From Melastoma dodecandrum (Eukaryota > Streptophyta > Magnoliopsida > Myrtales > Melastomataceae): DNA of 64,000 nt. Where the stretch lies: NCBI GenBank assembly GCA_029817715.1, contig JARUPY010000606.1:806001-870000 (forward strand), in the 5' to 3' direction. Under the pieces are notes generated by a model, which was not told where the DNA came from, ran no database searches, and saw only the letters and a list, made by a program, of their open reading frames with translations. This document shows positions 45,073 through 57,350 of the stretch, one piece after another (the stretch's first letter is position 1; each line of letters begins with the position of its first letter). A program made the position numbers and the translations under genes.

Positions 45073-48055
45073 ATTTCTCTAAGGAAGATGAACCTTCTAA
45101 AGTTTTCTACTCTTCCTCTAACACCGTGAAAGATATGAATGAGATATAGTTCCTTGATAGTGCCTGTAGAAACCATATCACAGGGATCAAGAAGAACTTT
45201 GTGGAGATTGATGAGAAATATAACTTTCTCTTAGAACTTGGAGATAGCAAAAAGTTAAATATAGAAGGTAAATGAGTTGTTTCAGTTTTAAGTACATAAG
45301 GTCAACAGAAGAGGATGTACGACGTCTTCTACACTACAGAAATCGTACAGAACCTACTAAGTGTGGGAGAAATGATGAAAAATGGATATAAGTTGGTTTT
45401 TGTAGAAGGTCAATGTGAGATAACGGACAAAAACGGACAGAAGGTCACGATCGTGAAGATGACGTCCAACAATTTGTTCCCCTTAACGATGACTCCTTGC
45501 AGCAATGTGGTTCTCAAAACTGAGGTTGTAAAGGATTCTCATCTTTGGCATCTCAAGTATGGACATTTGAATAGGAAAGGTCTAGCTCTATTGAAGCAGA
45601 AGGATATGGTGGTAGGACTACCTTCTATACAAGCTACAGAAGGTGACGTATGTGAAGGATGTATCTTCGGAAAACACCATCGCCTTCCATTTTTAGACAC
45701 ATCATGGAGAGCTCAAGCCCCTCTCGGCTGGTTCATGCAGATATTTGTGGACTGGCTCAAACTCTGTCTCTCGAGAATTAAAGTGGATTAAGACCTTGAG
45801 CACAGGTCGCGGAGGAGAGTTTCTCTCGAGACCATTCTTGGACTATTGCGAACAAAACGGGATACAGAGGCAGTTGACTATGCAGTATTTTTCACATCAG
45901 AATGGAGTCGCAGAAAGAAAGAACAGAACCATAGTTGAAATGGCCAGAAGCATGCTAAAAGGCAAAGGTCTACCCAACAAGTTCTGGGCAGAAGTTGTTA
46001 ACACATCTGCCTATCTTCTGAATAGATCCCCTACAAAAGCAGTTAGGGACAAGACACTGTATGAAGCATGGCATAGAAGGAAGCCCGTGGTAAATCATTT
46101 GAAAGTATTTGGGTGTATTGGATATGCACTCACACCTTCTCAAGGAAGAGAAAAGTTTGATGAGAAATGTGAGAAGTTGATTTTCATCGGTTAAAATGAA
46201 GAATCGAAGGGATATCGTCTGTATATTCCGAATACTGACAAGTTAGTTCTGTCGAGAGATGTTATCTTTGATGAGCATGCAGCTTGGAAGTGGCAGGAAG
46301 AGACTTCAGTTACTCAGACGTTCTAGTATACAGAAGCAACAGTAGAAGCATATGTGCATAACTCTATCAGAACAACAGAAGCAGCAACAGAAGTTACAGT
46401 ACTGAATCCCATCGGAACAACATAAGCTAGTTCCTATAAAACCATTCCAAAAGCAAAGGGTCTTACTGGAGATACACCACCGAGGATGTATCGATCATTC
46501 ACTAAAATTTATGAGCAAGCTAACTTTGCTCTTGCTACATTGAGCCACAGAACTTTGAGGAGGCAGCCAAAGAAGAAAAATGGAGAAATGCCATGAAGGA
46601 GGAGATGATTTCTATAGAGAAGAATGACACGTGGTCATTGGTCGATCTCCCAGAAAGAAAAGAAGCTATCGGCTTGAAATGGGTCTACAAGACCAAGTAT
46701 AATGAAGATGGAAGTGTCTAGAAGCATAAAGCTCATATCATAGCAAAAGGCTATTCACAGAATACCGGCGTTGATTTTACAGAAATTTTTACTATTGTAG
46801 CAAGGATAGAGACAATCCGTGTTGTTCTGGATGTTGCAGCACAGAAGGAGCTTGAAGTATTCCAGCTTGATGTCAAGTCATCATTTCTGAATGGAATACT
46901 AGAAGAACAAGTCTACGTAGAGCAACCACAAGGATTCGTGATGAAAGGCATAGAAGACAAAGTCTACAGACTGCATAAGGCACTATATGGTTTGAAACAA
47001 GCACCGAGAGCGTGGAATTACATAATTTATTCCTATTTATAGAAGAAAGGATTCTACAGAAGCTTAGTATAACCTTCTTTATACATACAGAAGGTTGCTC
47101 CTGATTTTCTAATAGCATGTCTCATGTGGATGATTTGATCTACACTAGCACTAGCAAAAGCTTGCTGCAGAAGTTCAAGGAAGCCATGATGGAAGAGTTT
47201 GAGATGACAGACCTTAGCTTGATGCAGTACTTTCTCAGATTTCAAGTAAAGCAAAAGAAATGAGAGGTTTTTTTTTCTCAAGAGAAGTACAAAGCGGATA
47301 TGTTGAAGAAGTTTCGTATGAAGAATGCAAAGCCAATTTCTTCTCCAATGTCACTCAATGAGAAGTTACAGAAGAAAGATTTTACAGAAGGCTTTAACTC
47401 GAAGAACTACAGAAGCCTGGTTGGTTCTCTTATCTATCTCACTCACACTCGGACTGATATTGTTCATTCTGTGAATTTGCTGTATAGATTCATGAACAAC
47501 CCCAGTGGAAATCATTTCACAGCCGCAAAAAGGGTTCTACGCTATCTAAAAGGTACACAGAAGGTTGGACTGAAGTATACAAAGAAGAATGACCTAGTGG
47601 GTTATGTAGATAGTAATTGAGCAAGAAGCTTGGATGATTATAGAAGCACATCAGGATACTTGTTCTGCATTAGAATAAAGCCCATTTCATTGAGTTCAAA
47701 GAAGCAAAGCACTTTTGCCCTCTCATTTATAGAAGCGAGTATATCGCAGCAAATGAAGCAACATGAGAAGTTGTCTAGCTCAGAATGTTACTTCTAATGT
47801 TATAACAGAAGGTGGACGAGCCAATAACAATCTTCTGTGATAAACAATCTGCAATTGCTCTGACCAAGAATCCCATTTTCCATGCAAGATCGAAGCATGT
47901 AGAACTTCATCATCATTTCATCAGAGAGATGGTTTCGCAGAAGGAGATATTTATAAAGTTCATCAGCACCCATGATTAACCGGCAGATGTTCTTACCAAG
48001 GCAATGTCTTCTGAGCAGTTCGAGACTTTCAAAGACTACCTGAAGATCATAAATT
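45073..48055 (+). pseudogene. Copia C pol (protease, integrase, RT, RNase H), broken
   Basis: Protease region 45090-45480 (FLDSACRNHI reading, then YYTTEIVQNLLSVG-like). Integrase zinc part 45530-45690 (H...H...C..C in LWHLKYGHLNRKG and VCEGCIFGKHHRLPF). The integrase core is deleted between ADICGLAQTLSLEN and KWIKTLSTGRGGEF (near 45780), removing the first catalytic aspartate; the second site reads GRGGEF instead of DRGGEF. RT 46590-47250 ([32 protein letters not shown]) has stops; RNase H 47300-48050 (RSLVGSLIYLTHTRTDIV, ADVLTKAMSSEQFETFK). Dead. Confidence 0.85.
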
Positions 48056-48064
48056 AAGAGGGGG
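48056..48064 (+). promoter_or_regulatory. Polypurine tract of Copia C
   Basis: AAGAGGGGG directly before the 3' LTR. Confidence 0.85.
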
Positions 48065-48425
48065 TGTTGAAGGTAATTTATGATCAAAGTTAATGGGGTA
48101 TTAAAGTTAGTAACGGAAATGTCATTAAGTGAGACATTTAAATAGCCTATTAAATATATCATTAAATATGTCGGTTTATATTGCCATTTTACGTTTTCTA
48201 CTCCTCCCTATATATAAAGGGATGTGTAGACATTTTATGTAAAAAAAAGTTTATGAAAGAAAAATCATTTCCGCAGCCAAAACACTCCAATATACATTAC
48301 TCGTAGGTCCAACAGCTCTATAGAAGGTTTCCTCTATTCTACAGAAGATCGTCAGCAGTACAGAACCCACGTTCCGCTAGCACCTTCTCCCTTCATATCC
48401 AATCTTACACACGTAACCCCCAATA
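48065..48425 (+). repeat. 3' LTR of Copia C
   Basis: TGTTGAAGG to CCCCCAATA (terminal CA changed to TA). TATATATAAA at 48209-48218. Confidence 0.93.
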
Positions 48426-48430
48426 TTATT

Positions 48431-49176
48431 AACGGGTGTTTTATATATAAATAGTAAAAGTATAATTGTTAATGCTATTAAATATGATTATAATTTTAAG
48501 TTATTTTAAGATAAGAAAGAATATGATATACGAAGTGTATTAAATGTAAAAAATTACTAAATTTAGATTACATTAATTAATTCTTAATTGTTTTCTCAAG
48601 GCTCTCGTTATAACCTTCTAAAGATTACTTAAGAGTAGCCTCTACCCCTAAAAGACTACGAGGAATTCAATCATATGCCAACCATTACCATCTGTATTCA
48701 TTTCGTCAGTAGTACAGTTATTTCGCGACAGGGATATCTTTTTTATCTAAAAATAAAAAATTAACCGTGGCTTAAACAGGGGATTCACAACAACAAATCA
48801 ATGTTCATGTGCACCTAACGTTAATGTCTTCTTTTTCTTTCTGTATACCCAACTGTCTAAAGAAATTTCGTGCGTTAGCACGGGCAAATTACGAAAAAAA
48901 AAAAATAGGGAAAGCTAGTTCAAGTTAATGTTCCGTTCGCGTGGCGGTATCTCGATGCTTTCATTTTTAGTACATTGTCTTTATGTTTTGTAATGGTTGG
49001 TTAGTTCTTCAATAAGGTTTAGTTACCAACCAAACAAACGAAGTTTGAGACAATGAAACATTTTTGCCTTTATTTTTTTTTTCTAAAACTTTTCTATGGT
49101 TGTGTTAGGGAGGGGGGTCTTCAAAGTGCAAACACAAACACACACACAAGTACATTCTCTACAATTCAACCACCGT
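48431..49176. other. Upstream region of the NAC gene
   Basis: AT-rich, with an A run near 48895 and a CACACACACA stretch near 49140. Apart from these no motif could be assigned. The transposon C ends 859 bp before the NAC start codon. Confidence 0.4.
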
Positions 49177-49185
49177 TATAAATAA
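49177..49185 (+). promoter_or_regulatory. Putative TATA box of the NAC gene
   Basis: TATAAATAA 107 bases before the chosen ATG, in a region without upstream ATG in frame. Position inferred only. Confidence 0.45.
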
Positions 49186-49283
49186 TCATTACACGTTCCC
49201 ATTCCTCCTCGACTAAATTAATACCTAAAAAGAAAAGAAAAAGATCAAGAGGATTGATTAGTTTGCTACCATTTTTAGTGAAC

Positions 49284-50991
49284 ATGTCTCGAGGAATGAA
49301 TCTGTCCATCAATGGCCAATCCCAGGTCCCCCCCGGTTTCCGCTTCCACCCGACGGAGGAAGAGCTCCTCCACTACTACCTCAGGAAGAAAGTTGCCTGC
49401 GAGAAGATCGACCTGGACGTCATCCGGGAAGTCGATCTCAACAAGCTTGAGCCCTGGGATATCCAAGGTAAAACCATCGGAGCAAGCGCAACCCTTTTTC
49501 CTCGTTCTCTCTGTTGTTTTGGGTAAAAAAGAGAGAGAGAGAGAGAGAAGTAGAAGAAAATATTATTGGGGGATTTTCACAGAGATGTGCAGGATAGGAT
49601 CCACGCCACAGACCGACTGGTACTTCTTCAGCCACAAGGATAGAAAGTACCCGACGGGGACGAGGATGAACAGGGCGACCACAGCTGGGTTCTGGAAGGC
49701 CACGGGGAGGGACAAGATCATCCGCAGTGGGTCCCGGCGGATCGGGCTGAGGAAGACCCTGGTGTTTTACAAGGGGAGGGCTCCTCATGGCCAGAAGTCT
49801 GACTGGATCATGCATGAATACAGGCTCGACGACGGCGCGGCATCCAATAATGAAATTATCGTGAGTCGTAACGTCTTCCCTTTGATTTTTCTTCTAGTTG
49901 TGATTGAGTGAAATGTATCCATCAATTGCCCGTAAGTAGCACGTGGGATTTCGTGGTTGTTCAATTTTTTTTGCCGAGTTAGTCAAGCATTCATAATATT
50001 ATCAATTATTGGTGAGACTAAATGTCATTTAAAAATTTACTTTTTTGTCACTTGTCTTTAAATAATGCCAATATTGACTCATCTATAGTCAATATAAAAT
50101 GCCAGAATATTAAATTATTTTTTTATGAAACAAAATAGATTACTTTGTGTAACTGAATTTTTAAAGTTTAATTAAAAATATTCACGCATCATTTCAAATA
50201 ATTGTTTCCTGGGAATGATGATTTTTCAGGGGGTGTGCCCGGCAGGGGATGCGATGTCCGAGGAAGGGTGGGTGGTCTGCCGTGTATTCAAAAAGAAGAA
50301 CTACGTCAAAACCCTGGACAGTCCCCAGAGCCCGTCCGGATCCTTGGCGGAAGCGAGGCTCCATTCGTTAAGTGGAGGGAATAGCGCCATACTCAATCAA
50401 ATCCTTTCGTATATGGGAAGAACGTGCGAGTCCAAGAGTGACTTGCTTGATAAGCTTAACGTGGTGGTCTCCGATGGTGCTAACCTGAACAAGTTGTCGT
50501 ATCAGAGCAAGGATAACCTGAGTTCGAGGTTCACACACCTGCCGAGGCTCGGTTCTTCATTAGGCCCTAATGATCACAGCAACATCAAGCCTTCGTGTTA
50601 CCAGTACCAGCCGTTTGACGATGTATTTCTGAGAGCTGATGAGTCACCGGCCTTCCAAGTCAATCAGCATGGGATGATCAGAGACTGGGCCACGCTCGAT
50701 CGTCTAGTCGCCTCACAGCTCAATGGCCAGGCGGAGGTGTCCTTACAGAAGCAGCAATCTTGTTTTGTCGATGACCACAGCATGAGCACCAGTCTCCCGC
50801 CACATGATGACGAGAAAGTGCCATTCCCATCGCAGAAAAGGTTGACTAGACCAGAATCTCATCATGATCGTGATCACGATCATCAGCAGAATTTACACAT
50901 GTATGGTTGCGACAACGACTTTTGGGGGATCACAACATCGACATCTCCATCATCACTGTCCGACGGTCCACTGCGCTACCTGTCAGCTTAG
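49284..50991 (+). CDS. NST3/SND1-like: NAC transcription factor, NST/SND clade (secondary cell wall regulator); three exons
   Basis: Exons 49284-49467, 49583-49860 and 50230-50991 give 407 residues; introns of 115 and 369 bp have GT-AG borders and sit at the conserved NAC positions (after WDIQ, and before the EEGWVVCR block). NAC domain about 15-181: [44 protein letters not shown], the DNA-contact loop WKATGRDK (99-106), [18 protein letters not shown] and CRVFKKKNY. The C-terminal part has [13 protein letters not shown] (about 307-319) and ends [10 protein letters not shown], both shared with NST1/2/3-type activators of fibre wall genes. [18 protein letters not shown] and RRIGLRKT resemble NST3/SND1 most, but NST1 cannot be excluded. 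It would act in the nucleus on cell-wall gene promoters. ATG 49284 is the first in frame; a second at 49296 is possible. No defect seen. Confidence 0.93.
49468..49582 (+). other. Intron 1 of the NAC gene
   Basis: GTAAAACC donor, TTTTCACAG acceptor, phase 1 within the Glu codon after WDIQ. Contains an AGAGAGAGAGAG run. Confidence 0.9.
49861..50229 (+). other. Intron 2 of the NAC gene
   Basis: GTGAGTCG donor, GATTTTTCAG acceptor, phase 0, very AT-rich. Confidence 0.88.
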
Positions 50992-51690
50992 CCGATAGTG
51001 TTCGGGAACGCCAAAATACTGCGAACCACATATGCACACAAACAAGACCCCTGCAAGGTATATACGATATACTTATGCCGATAATGCATACACAAAAACA
51101 TGTATACATATTATTATGAAATGTGTACGGTTTCGAAACTTCATGTTTGAGGCGAAATATTCTAATTAAAATAAGAAGGTAACTTTCTCGTTAAGTCATT
51201 TGCATTTTTTGCTTCGTAAGTGATGACATTTTTACGTGACACGTATCGAATTCTGCGATAAGGGTTTCTGGTCGTGGATTTGTTCACCGTAAGAATTTTA
51301 TAAGATGAAAAGCAAAGAAAAGGACACGGAACAATTTTGCATTGATATAGCACAGTTTACACGACAAAGGGAAACTTAGAGAAACTTACAACCAGTGCAA
51401 CGATTGGAAGTGGGAAAAAAAGATACAAGACTGCAACGTCTACGACTATGGCATCCTTCTCTGATGAAGACCACCTTAGAGATCACTGGGAACGAACGCA
51501 CTGAGGGTTTTGAGGACACCAGGAGATCGGAGTCTGCAGAAGCAAACAGAGGAGGGAAGGGCAAGGCCGTCGATTGCCGAATTGGACGAATGATGTGTTC
51601 GTATTCCGAGTCAAAGCAAATTTTTTATACGTCAGCTTGGACTGCTGGACAACGACAGAAGTGGTGCAACTTAAAAGTTACAGTAAATCC
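50992..51690. other. Downstream region of the NAC gene
   Basis: Probably 3' UTR and intergenic DNA. A plus frame at 51395-51802 and an overlapping minus frame at 51376-51564 show no recognisable domain. Confidence 0.4.
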
Positions 51691-51697
51691 TAAAAAT

Positions 51698-52641
51698 GTA
51701 AGTCGCCTTCTTGCGGTCAAAAAGCATCCCAATAGACACTTTAAAAAATATCTTGGGCATAAATTAATTATATCTCATATAGAGTTGCCTGTAGTCTATT
51801 AGACCGAAAGGAAGGTATGGGCCGTATTAACTCTACGAGGGAAGTTGTAAGTCTATGCGAGTCAAAGGTAAGCGATGCGGATAAAAGTAATTTCTATCAA
51901 GATCAGGTTATTACCGAGATTCTAGAGAGTTAGTTAAGAAGGCCACGACCTGAAAAGATATTCTAATTAAGAAAAATATGAAACGTGGCACACAACTTAA
52001 GCACGTAAAGATTCAGTATAAAATGGAGAAAATATCTCTCGACAAGGGACGACAATCATTCTGAGCCAAACAGTGCATTGATCGTTAACCTTTTAAATTT
52101 AGTTGAACAGGCATCCAGATTAGGGTGAGCAACCGTAGCCTTGGTATTCACTTCATCGTCGAGGTGAGCAACCGCAGCCTTGACAACCAAATTCTGCCAT
52201 CACTTCAACGTTGGGGTGAGCAACCGTAGCCTTGACAACCAAATTCCGCCATCACTTCATCGTCTAGGTGAGCAACCATAGCCTTGACAACCAAATTCCG
52301 CCTTCAATCCGTCATTAGGATGAGCTCGTAGGGCCCTTAGTAGCCAAATCCATTTACCTGTGTCCACATTCCGTCCAGACTCCGCTCAAAGCTCAGATTC
52401 CACCACTCCAGTCCGCAAGTCTACGACGCCAGCAGCGAGTCTACGGCGTCATCATCATCCGCATCATCAACCTTTTCTTTAATTTTCATGGCTGTAAGCT
52501 TTTCAGTTTATTTGTAAGACATTGTTTTAGCATCGTTGATTAATACAATTTATCTATTTCATTTACCGGCGACCACATCCGAACCACTGTGAGTGTTCGT
52601 GCCAAATATTCCCAACGTGATCTGTTTTTTATGCGAACACA
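51698..52641 (+). repeat. Probable 5' LTR of Tat element B (left edge uncertain)
   Basis: TATAAAAT at 52017-52024 with a downstream leader, 39-52-bp repeats at 52124-52330, ACCGGCGACCACATCC near 52565 and the end GCGAACACA followed by TTTTTGGAGATCACAATGGG at the primer-site position. The matching order occurs in element A. The start at TGTAAGTCG is a guess. Confidence 0.4.
52124..52330 (+). repeat. Tandem repeats in the Tat B LTR leader
   Basis: GGTGAGCAACCGTAGCCTTG recurs at 52124, 52163, 52215 and 52267, with CAAATTCCGCC and CACTTCATCGT between; a fifth decayed start is near 52318. The site is downstream of the TATA box, so it would be transcribed. Confidence 0.75.
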
Positions 52642-52685
52642 TTTTTGGAGATCACAATGGGAGTCGAAGAAATTGACCATTTAAA

Positions 52686-54646
52686 ATGCCAAGGAATACG
52701 AGTGTAGGTGCTCTGAACCCTCCACCCCCTCTATTAGATGGAGAAGACCAGGGAGTGACAGGAACTGCAGATCACGAGAATACGGCTTAAGAAAGCCAAG
52801 TGAATATTTCTCAACCCCCTCTGGTAACACATACCCCTTCTGAGTTCATATCAGAAATGCAAATTATGCCCCCCCTCCCCCGCCGTGAAAGCAAGGCGCC
52901 TATGGAGGAGATACCGCAAGGGGAGACTCCGATCACGGGGACCAACAGGATAGACCCACCTCGTGAAGAAAGTTTCTACACAAGGACCCTGGTTAATGAG
53001 CAGTTGTCCCGCACAAACGAGCAATTCATATACCCTCCTGAGGGACTGTTTCAGGGACCTCCTATGCCGACGAGTCACGAAAGGCTAAACCAACCAGTGC
53101 CGCAGAATCTGATAGAAGTAGCTGCTGAATTGGCAGAACAGATGATGCCCGAGACTGTCAGGCAAGATGAAAAGTGCTTTTATAGGAGCCCATACCTAGT
53201 GTATGTCGACAGAGACTTTCCCTTGCCCAGAGGATAACGGGTCCCCGACTTTACCCGTTTCTCGGGAGAGGATGAAATGACCCCCATGGAACATATATTC
53301 CGTTTTACCCATCAAGCTGGGGACGCTGCTGCTAATGACTTCTGGAAGTTGAAATTGATCTCAAATTCACTTAGAGGAGATGTTTTTACCTAGTATGCGA
53401 GCTTGCCCCCAGGGTCGGTAGAATCATGGGTCGAGATGCAGTCTATATTTATGAAGGCGTTTGCTCGTCTTGATACGCCTCTATCGATATTTGAGGTAAT
53501 ACGATTAAGGCAAGCGGCTGGAGAACACCCTGGGCAGTTCCTGATGCGTCTACACAAGGCACTGCTCCGTTGTAGACTTATTACTCCCGAAAGAGATTAG
53601 TTGATGGTCGCATTAAATGCCCTAACGGTCCCTCTCAGGAAGAAATTACAAGGGGAGAGATTCAGCGATCTCTATGATTTGGCTAGGAGGGCGACTGAAT
53701 ACCATCAACTGTTAATGGAAGAGGCGCAGTCTACCCGGGCATATCAGGTGGAACCTAGTAGCTTCGAGGTAGATATGCCTGAGTTTGTAAAGGGTGAGGC
53801 CACTGTCTACGACCCGTTAGCAAGGAAGAACTCAAAGGCAAAAGCATCCCACAAATCTAGTGAAGAGAGGAAATATTCCTTTGACATAGACAAAGCGGAT
53901 GCAATCTTTGACTGGCTTCTCCAACGAAAACAAATTAGGCTAAAGCCTGGCCATAGAGTGCCCCAGATCGAAAGAGAGAAGGGCAGGAATTATTGCAAAT
54001 GGCACGGATCGTTCACACATACGACTAAGGATTGTCTGTCATTCAGAAACATAATTCAGGACCTTATAGAGTCAAAAGAGTTGTGTTTTCCTGAAGTAGA
54101 CGAAGTTACTTTGGTCGATGATATACCCTTCGATGATGACATTGCCATCCATACATTTGATATTTTTGATGCTAAAATCAATGTAGTGGAGACTAAATTT
54201 GATGTCTCCGTGCAGGGAATAAAGGCCCCAGGGGAGACCATCATCACGAACGCTTTATTCCGACGATTGGCTGACAAAGTTATAGTCACTTGCCCAGTAA
54301 AAGGGGTCGCTCATAATATGTGTTAGTGGCATATGGACGACACGCACACCACAGATAGGTGCCACACTTTCAAAAAGTATCTGCAGAGCAACCAAGAGGA
54401 CACCTGGTACGACTTGTCTCCGCTTGAAGAGGTGGCCATGGGAATGGTTTCTCCTGCATCGCGATTCGCTCCTGCGAGCCTGCAGAGCAGGCAGACACCC
54501 ATTAGAAGCCCCCCAGGTATGGAGCAAAGACCAGCTGTTCGGGGAGGAAGAGGCGGTCCCCATAGTCGTGGGAGAACTAGAGAAATGGTCGGCCAACAGC
54601 TCCGCATCCTCGAACGACCGAACTGTCAGCTTGATTTTGATTGAAA
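52686..54646 (+). pseudogene. Tat element B gag
   Basis: One frame from ATG 52686 (MPRNTSVGALNPPPPLLDGE) to 54646, interrupted by several stops (near 52785, 53238, 53391, 53598 and 54325) but no frameshift. The gag core is visible at 53240-53700 (FTRFSGEDEMTPMEHIFRF, FMKAFARLDTP), then the Cys/His motif YCKWHGSFTHTTKDCLSFRN at about 53990 and a second-like WHMDDTHTTDRCHTFKKYL at 54330. These are typical of Tat gag. The stops are spread evenly, so decay by point mutation. Confidence 0.8.
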
Positions 54647-55380
54647 TCGTGCCCAGCAAGGAGCATGGCATGAACCGGATAAAGCGAACTCTATTGGTGA
54701 GTCACGACGTGGAGGAACTGGTACCCTTAATATGTCCTAGCAGGCGACAAGTCCCCAAAGGAGAATTGTCATACAGAACAATGGGCCACCCAAGGTCGAC
54801 GTGCAAGCCATCCGCGGGGGCCCACAATAGCTCAGTTTCTAGAAGAAGATGATCTGTTAGAAATGCAAGCTGATAGCTAAGAACATGATTCTAATTTTGC
54901 AACTATGCACTCCTTACTGTGTCAACTATTTCCTCAAGCTGGTAGACATGTCATCGGAGGATGCGATCGTAGTCGAGTTGGCCCACTCAGCACCGTCAAG
55001 TATGAACGAAACTAACAATCATTCTCGGACACAACAGGTGCCAAATCGTGGAGTCACTGGATATGATCCAATTTCGGGAGACTTTATGGAGGTAAGACAA
55101 CTCATACTTGGTTCTGGAAACCAAAGATGGTCAAAGTGAGTAATCCTTCAAAATATTGGCAGAAAGCTAGTGGCAAAATGCCTTTACCTCCAAGAGGAAG
55201 TTGCAAGAGAAGGGAGCGATGTCTAAGTCACGTCATTAAAAAGCCTAGGCCTACCGCTTCGAAAGTCGCTTCTCCTACCAAAGTGACCATGAAATAACTG
55301 AAAGCTGAGCTAGAACGTGTCGAGTCTATGGGCTAGGAGAACCAAGCTCAAGCTTTGACTACAACTCCCTTCAGAGTGGA
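54647..55380 (+). other. Tat element B gag-protease spacer
   Basis: Decayed coding-like sequence in changing frames, including IVVELAHSAPSSMNETNNH around 54970. No domain recognised. Confidence 0.4.
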
Positions 55381-55920
55381 GCACCAAGTGATGTCGATGG
55401 TGAAGGAAAACCTGTGGTGAGTTGTAATGCCCTCACCTTGCCAGCGGATTTCGCAAATAATTGTAAGGAGAAGCCTACAAGAGGTAAGATTCCTCTCCTC
55501 CATACGGCATACTGTCTGCTTGGTTTTCCAATACATTGGTCTAGAAAGTCATCTGATAGCGTGAAACAACATATGCATTCTTTATATATTACCGCCACTT
55601 TTGATGGCACTCTGGTGAGTAGGGTTCTAGTCGACAACGGAGCAACAATAAACGCGCTACCGTTGTCCAAATTCAGGATGCACGGGTACAACTTCCAGGA
55701 ATTAGTTAAAACTGATATTTCTGTGAGTGGTTTCAACGGGAGAAAGTTCGAGTGCCTGGGAGTGTTCTCTATACACCTGTATTTTTCATCATAGACATAA
55801 TCCCTACTTTTAATGCCTTGGTAGGCCGCGATTGGCTTCATAAAGCCGCGGCTATACCCTCTACTCTACGTAGAGAATTAATGTTATGGCTTGATTCCGA
55901 AATCGAGATCGTTAAAGCTT
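55381..55920 (+). pseudogene. Tat element B aspartic protease region
   Basis: 55414-55794 reads ITATFDGTLVSRVLVDNGAT then INALPLSKF: the active-site position is D-N-G as in many Tat proteases. A following stretch (FNALVGRDWLHKAAAIPSTL) is the usual second half. A stop separates them. Confidence 0.7.
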
Positions 55921-56102
55921 ACTAGTATTCGTGTTGTGACAAAGGTATTTTGCATTCAGAGACAAGCAAAACTGTCAAAGACCTTACGTTGGAACAAAGG
56001 TATAAGTTGGGCGATCCCACTGTCGGTCCCCTCGGTTAACCGTCTGGGAAATTCGACTATATCGTTTCCTACGGGACATCACATCCAAAACCTGCAACTA
56101 AT

Positions 56103-57350
56103 ACGATCGCTTCGTCCGGATGGGGGGATGAGCTTCGTGCTATGGATATAGAAGAAGTCTTGCAAGAGGTTAATTCGGTGGAGATTCTTGACGAAGGAAA
56201 TACAAATGGCCAGGTTGATCGAGAAGGGAAGAGCGGTGAAATCAATGAAGAGGCACCTAAGAATCAAGGAAGTGTTGTCACGGAATTGGAGCCCGACAGA
56301 CTCCTAAGGGAGGGAACCTATGGACCATAAGAATGAAGCAAGCAAAGCAGTCGCTGACGTGTTGCTGCGATTGCAAGTCTACAGAGAAAGTCACCATTGC
56401 TGTTGCGAACGATCTACACCTTTGCTTTCAATAAATCCAGGAACATCTTGGGCACCTGGTGCTTGTAATAAGTTAGTTTCTACTTGTTTAAGAGGCAGTG
56501 AGGTTCGGAAATTTTTAATGATGCCGTGTGACCCCCTAATTAGTGTCAATTTGGGAAATGAAACTTCTCCTAGGACTATGTTTATCACCTCATCAGCTAA
56601 TAAAGTTTTTTTTAATGCGATTCGAGAAATACTTGAGGAATTTAAAGACTGCTTTGCATGGGATTACTCGGAAATGTCGGGTCTAGATCGTAGACTTGTA
56701 GAACATAAGCTGCCCATTAAGAAAGATTTTAAACCAATCCAACAAGCACCTTGACGAATGACTAGAGAAGTGACGTAACTAGTGTTTGCAGAAGTAAAGA
56801 AACTCTTCCGGGCATGGTACATAAGGACGTCGTGATATATAGACTGGATTTCTAGCATAGTGCCTGTAATGAAAAAGAACGGAAAAATTAGAGTCTGCAT
56901 AAATTTTAGAGATCTAAACCGAGCGACCCCGAAGGATGAATACCATATGCCTATTGCGGATGATCTTGTAGACAAGATGGCCGGAGATCAGGTCATGTCC
57001 TTTATGGGTGGTTTTTCAGGATATAATCAGATCTTTATCACATAAGAAGATGTGCATAATACTGCATTTAGATGCCCTCTGAAAATTTTTGAGTGGGTGG
57101 TAATGCCATTTGGTTTAAAAAATGTCGGTGCCACCTATCAAAGGGCTACGAATGAGATATTTGACGCCTCTATTAGAAATACCGTGGAAGTCTATATTGA
57201 TGACATAGTTATTAAGTTTACGAAGGAAGATTTATACATAGATCATCTCCATAGTGCCTTCATGAAATTGAGGGAACACCAACTTAAACTTAACCCTTTA
57301 AAATGCGCCTTTGGAGTTAAGGCAAGACATTTTCTCGGATTCCTAGTAAC
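56103..57350 (+). repeat. RT-region tandem duplication in Tat B, unit 1
   Basis: 1,248 bp (416 codons) from ACGATCGC at 56103 to CTAGTAAC. Holds the pre-RT segment and RT palm to FLGFLV. RT has YIDD intact but MGGFSGYNQI where the other copy has MDGFSGYNQI. Several stops. Confidence 0.9.

Larger units (their letters stand above)
43706..48425 (+). mobile_element. C: complete Ty1/Copia retrotransposon, inactive
   Basis: 4,720 bp with perfect 5-bp target duplication TTATT (43701-43705, 48426-48430), LTRs of 362 and 361 bp differing at roughly one base in eight by eye, tRNA-iMet primer site, AAGAGGGGG purine tract, and gag, integrase, RT and RNase H in Copia order. Several frameshifts, stops and a deletion in integrase make it non-autonomous. 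Confidence 0.95.

Noticed and set aside
49254..49283. Upstream extension of the NAC protein to 49254
   Set aside because: The codon there is TTG, not ATG; the first in-frame ATG is 49284.
51376..51802. Overlapping plus and minus frames after the NAC gene
   Set aside because: No domain on either strand; could be UTR or intergenic.
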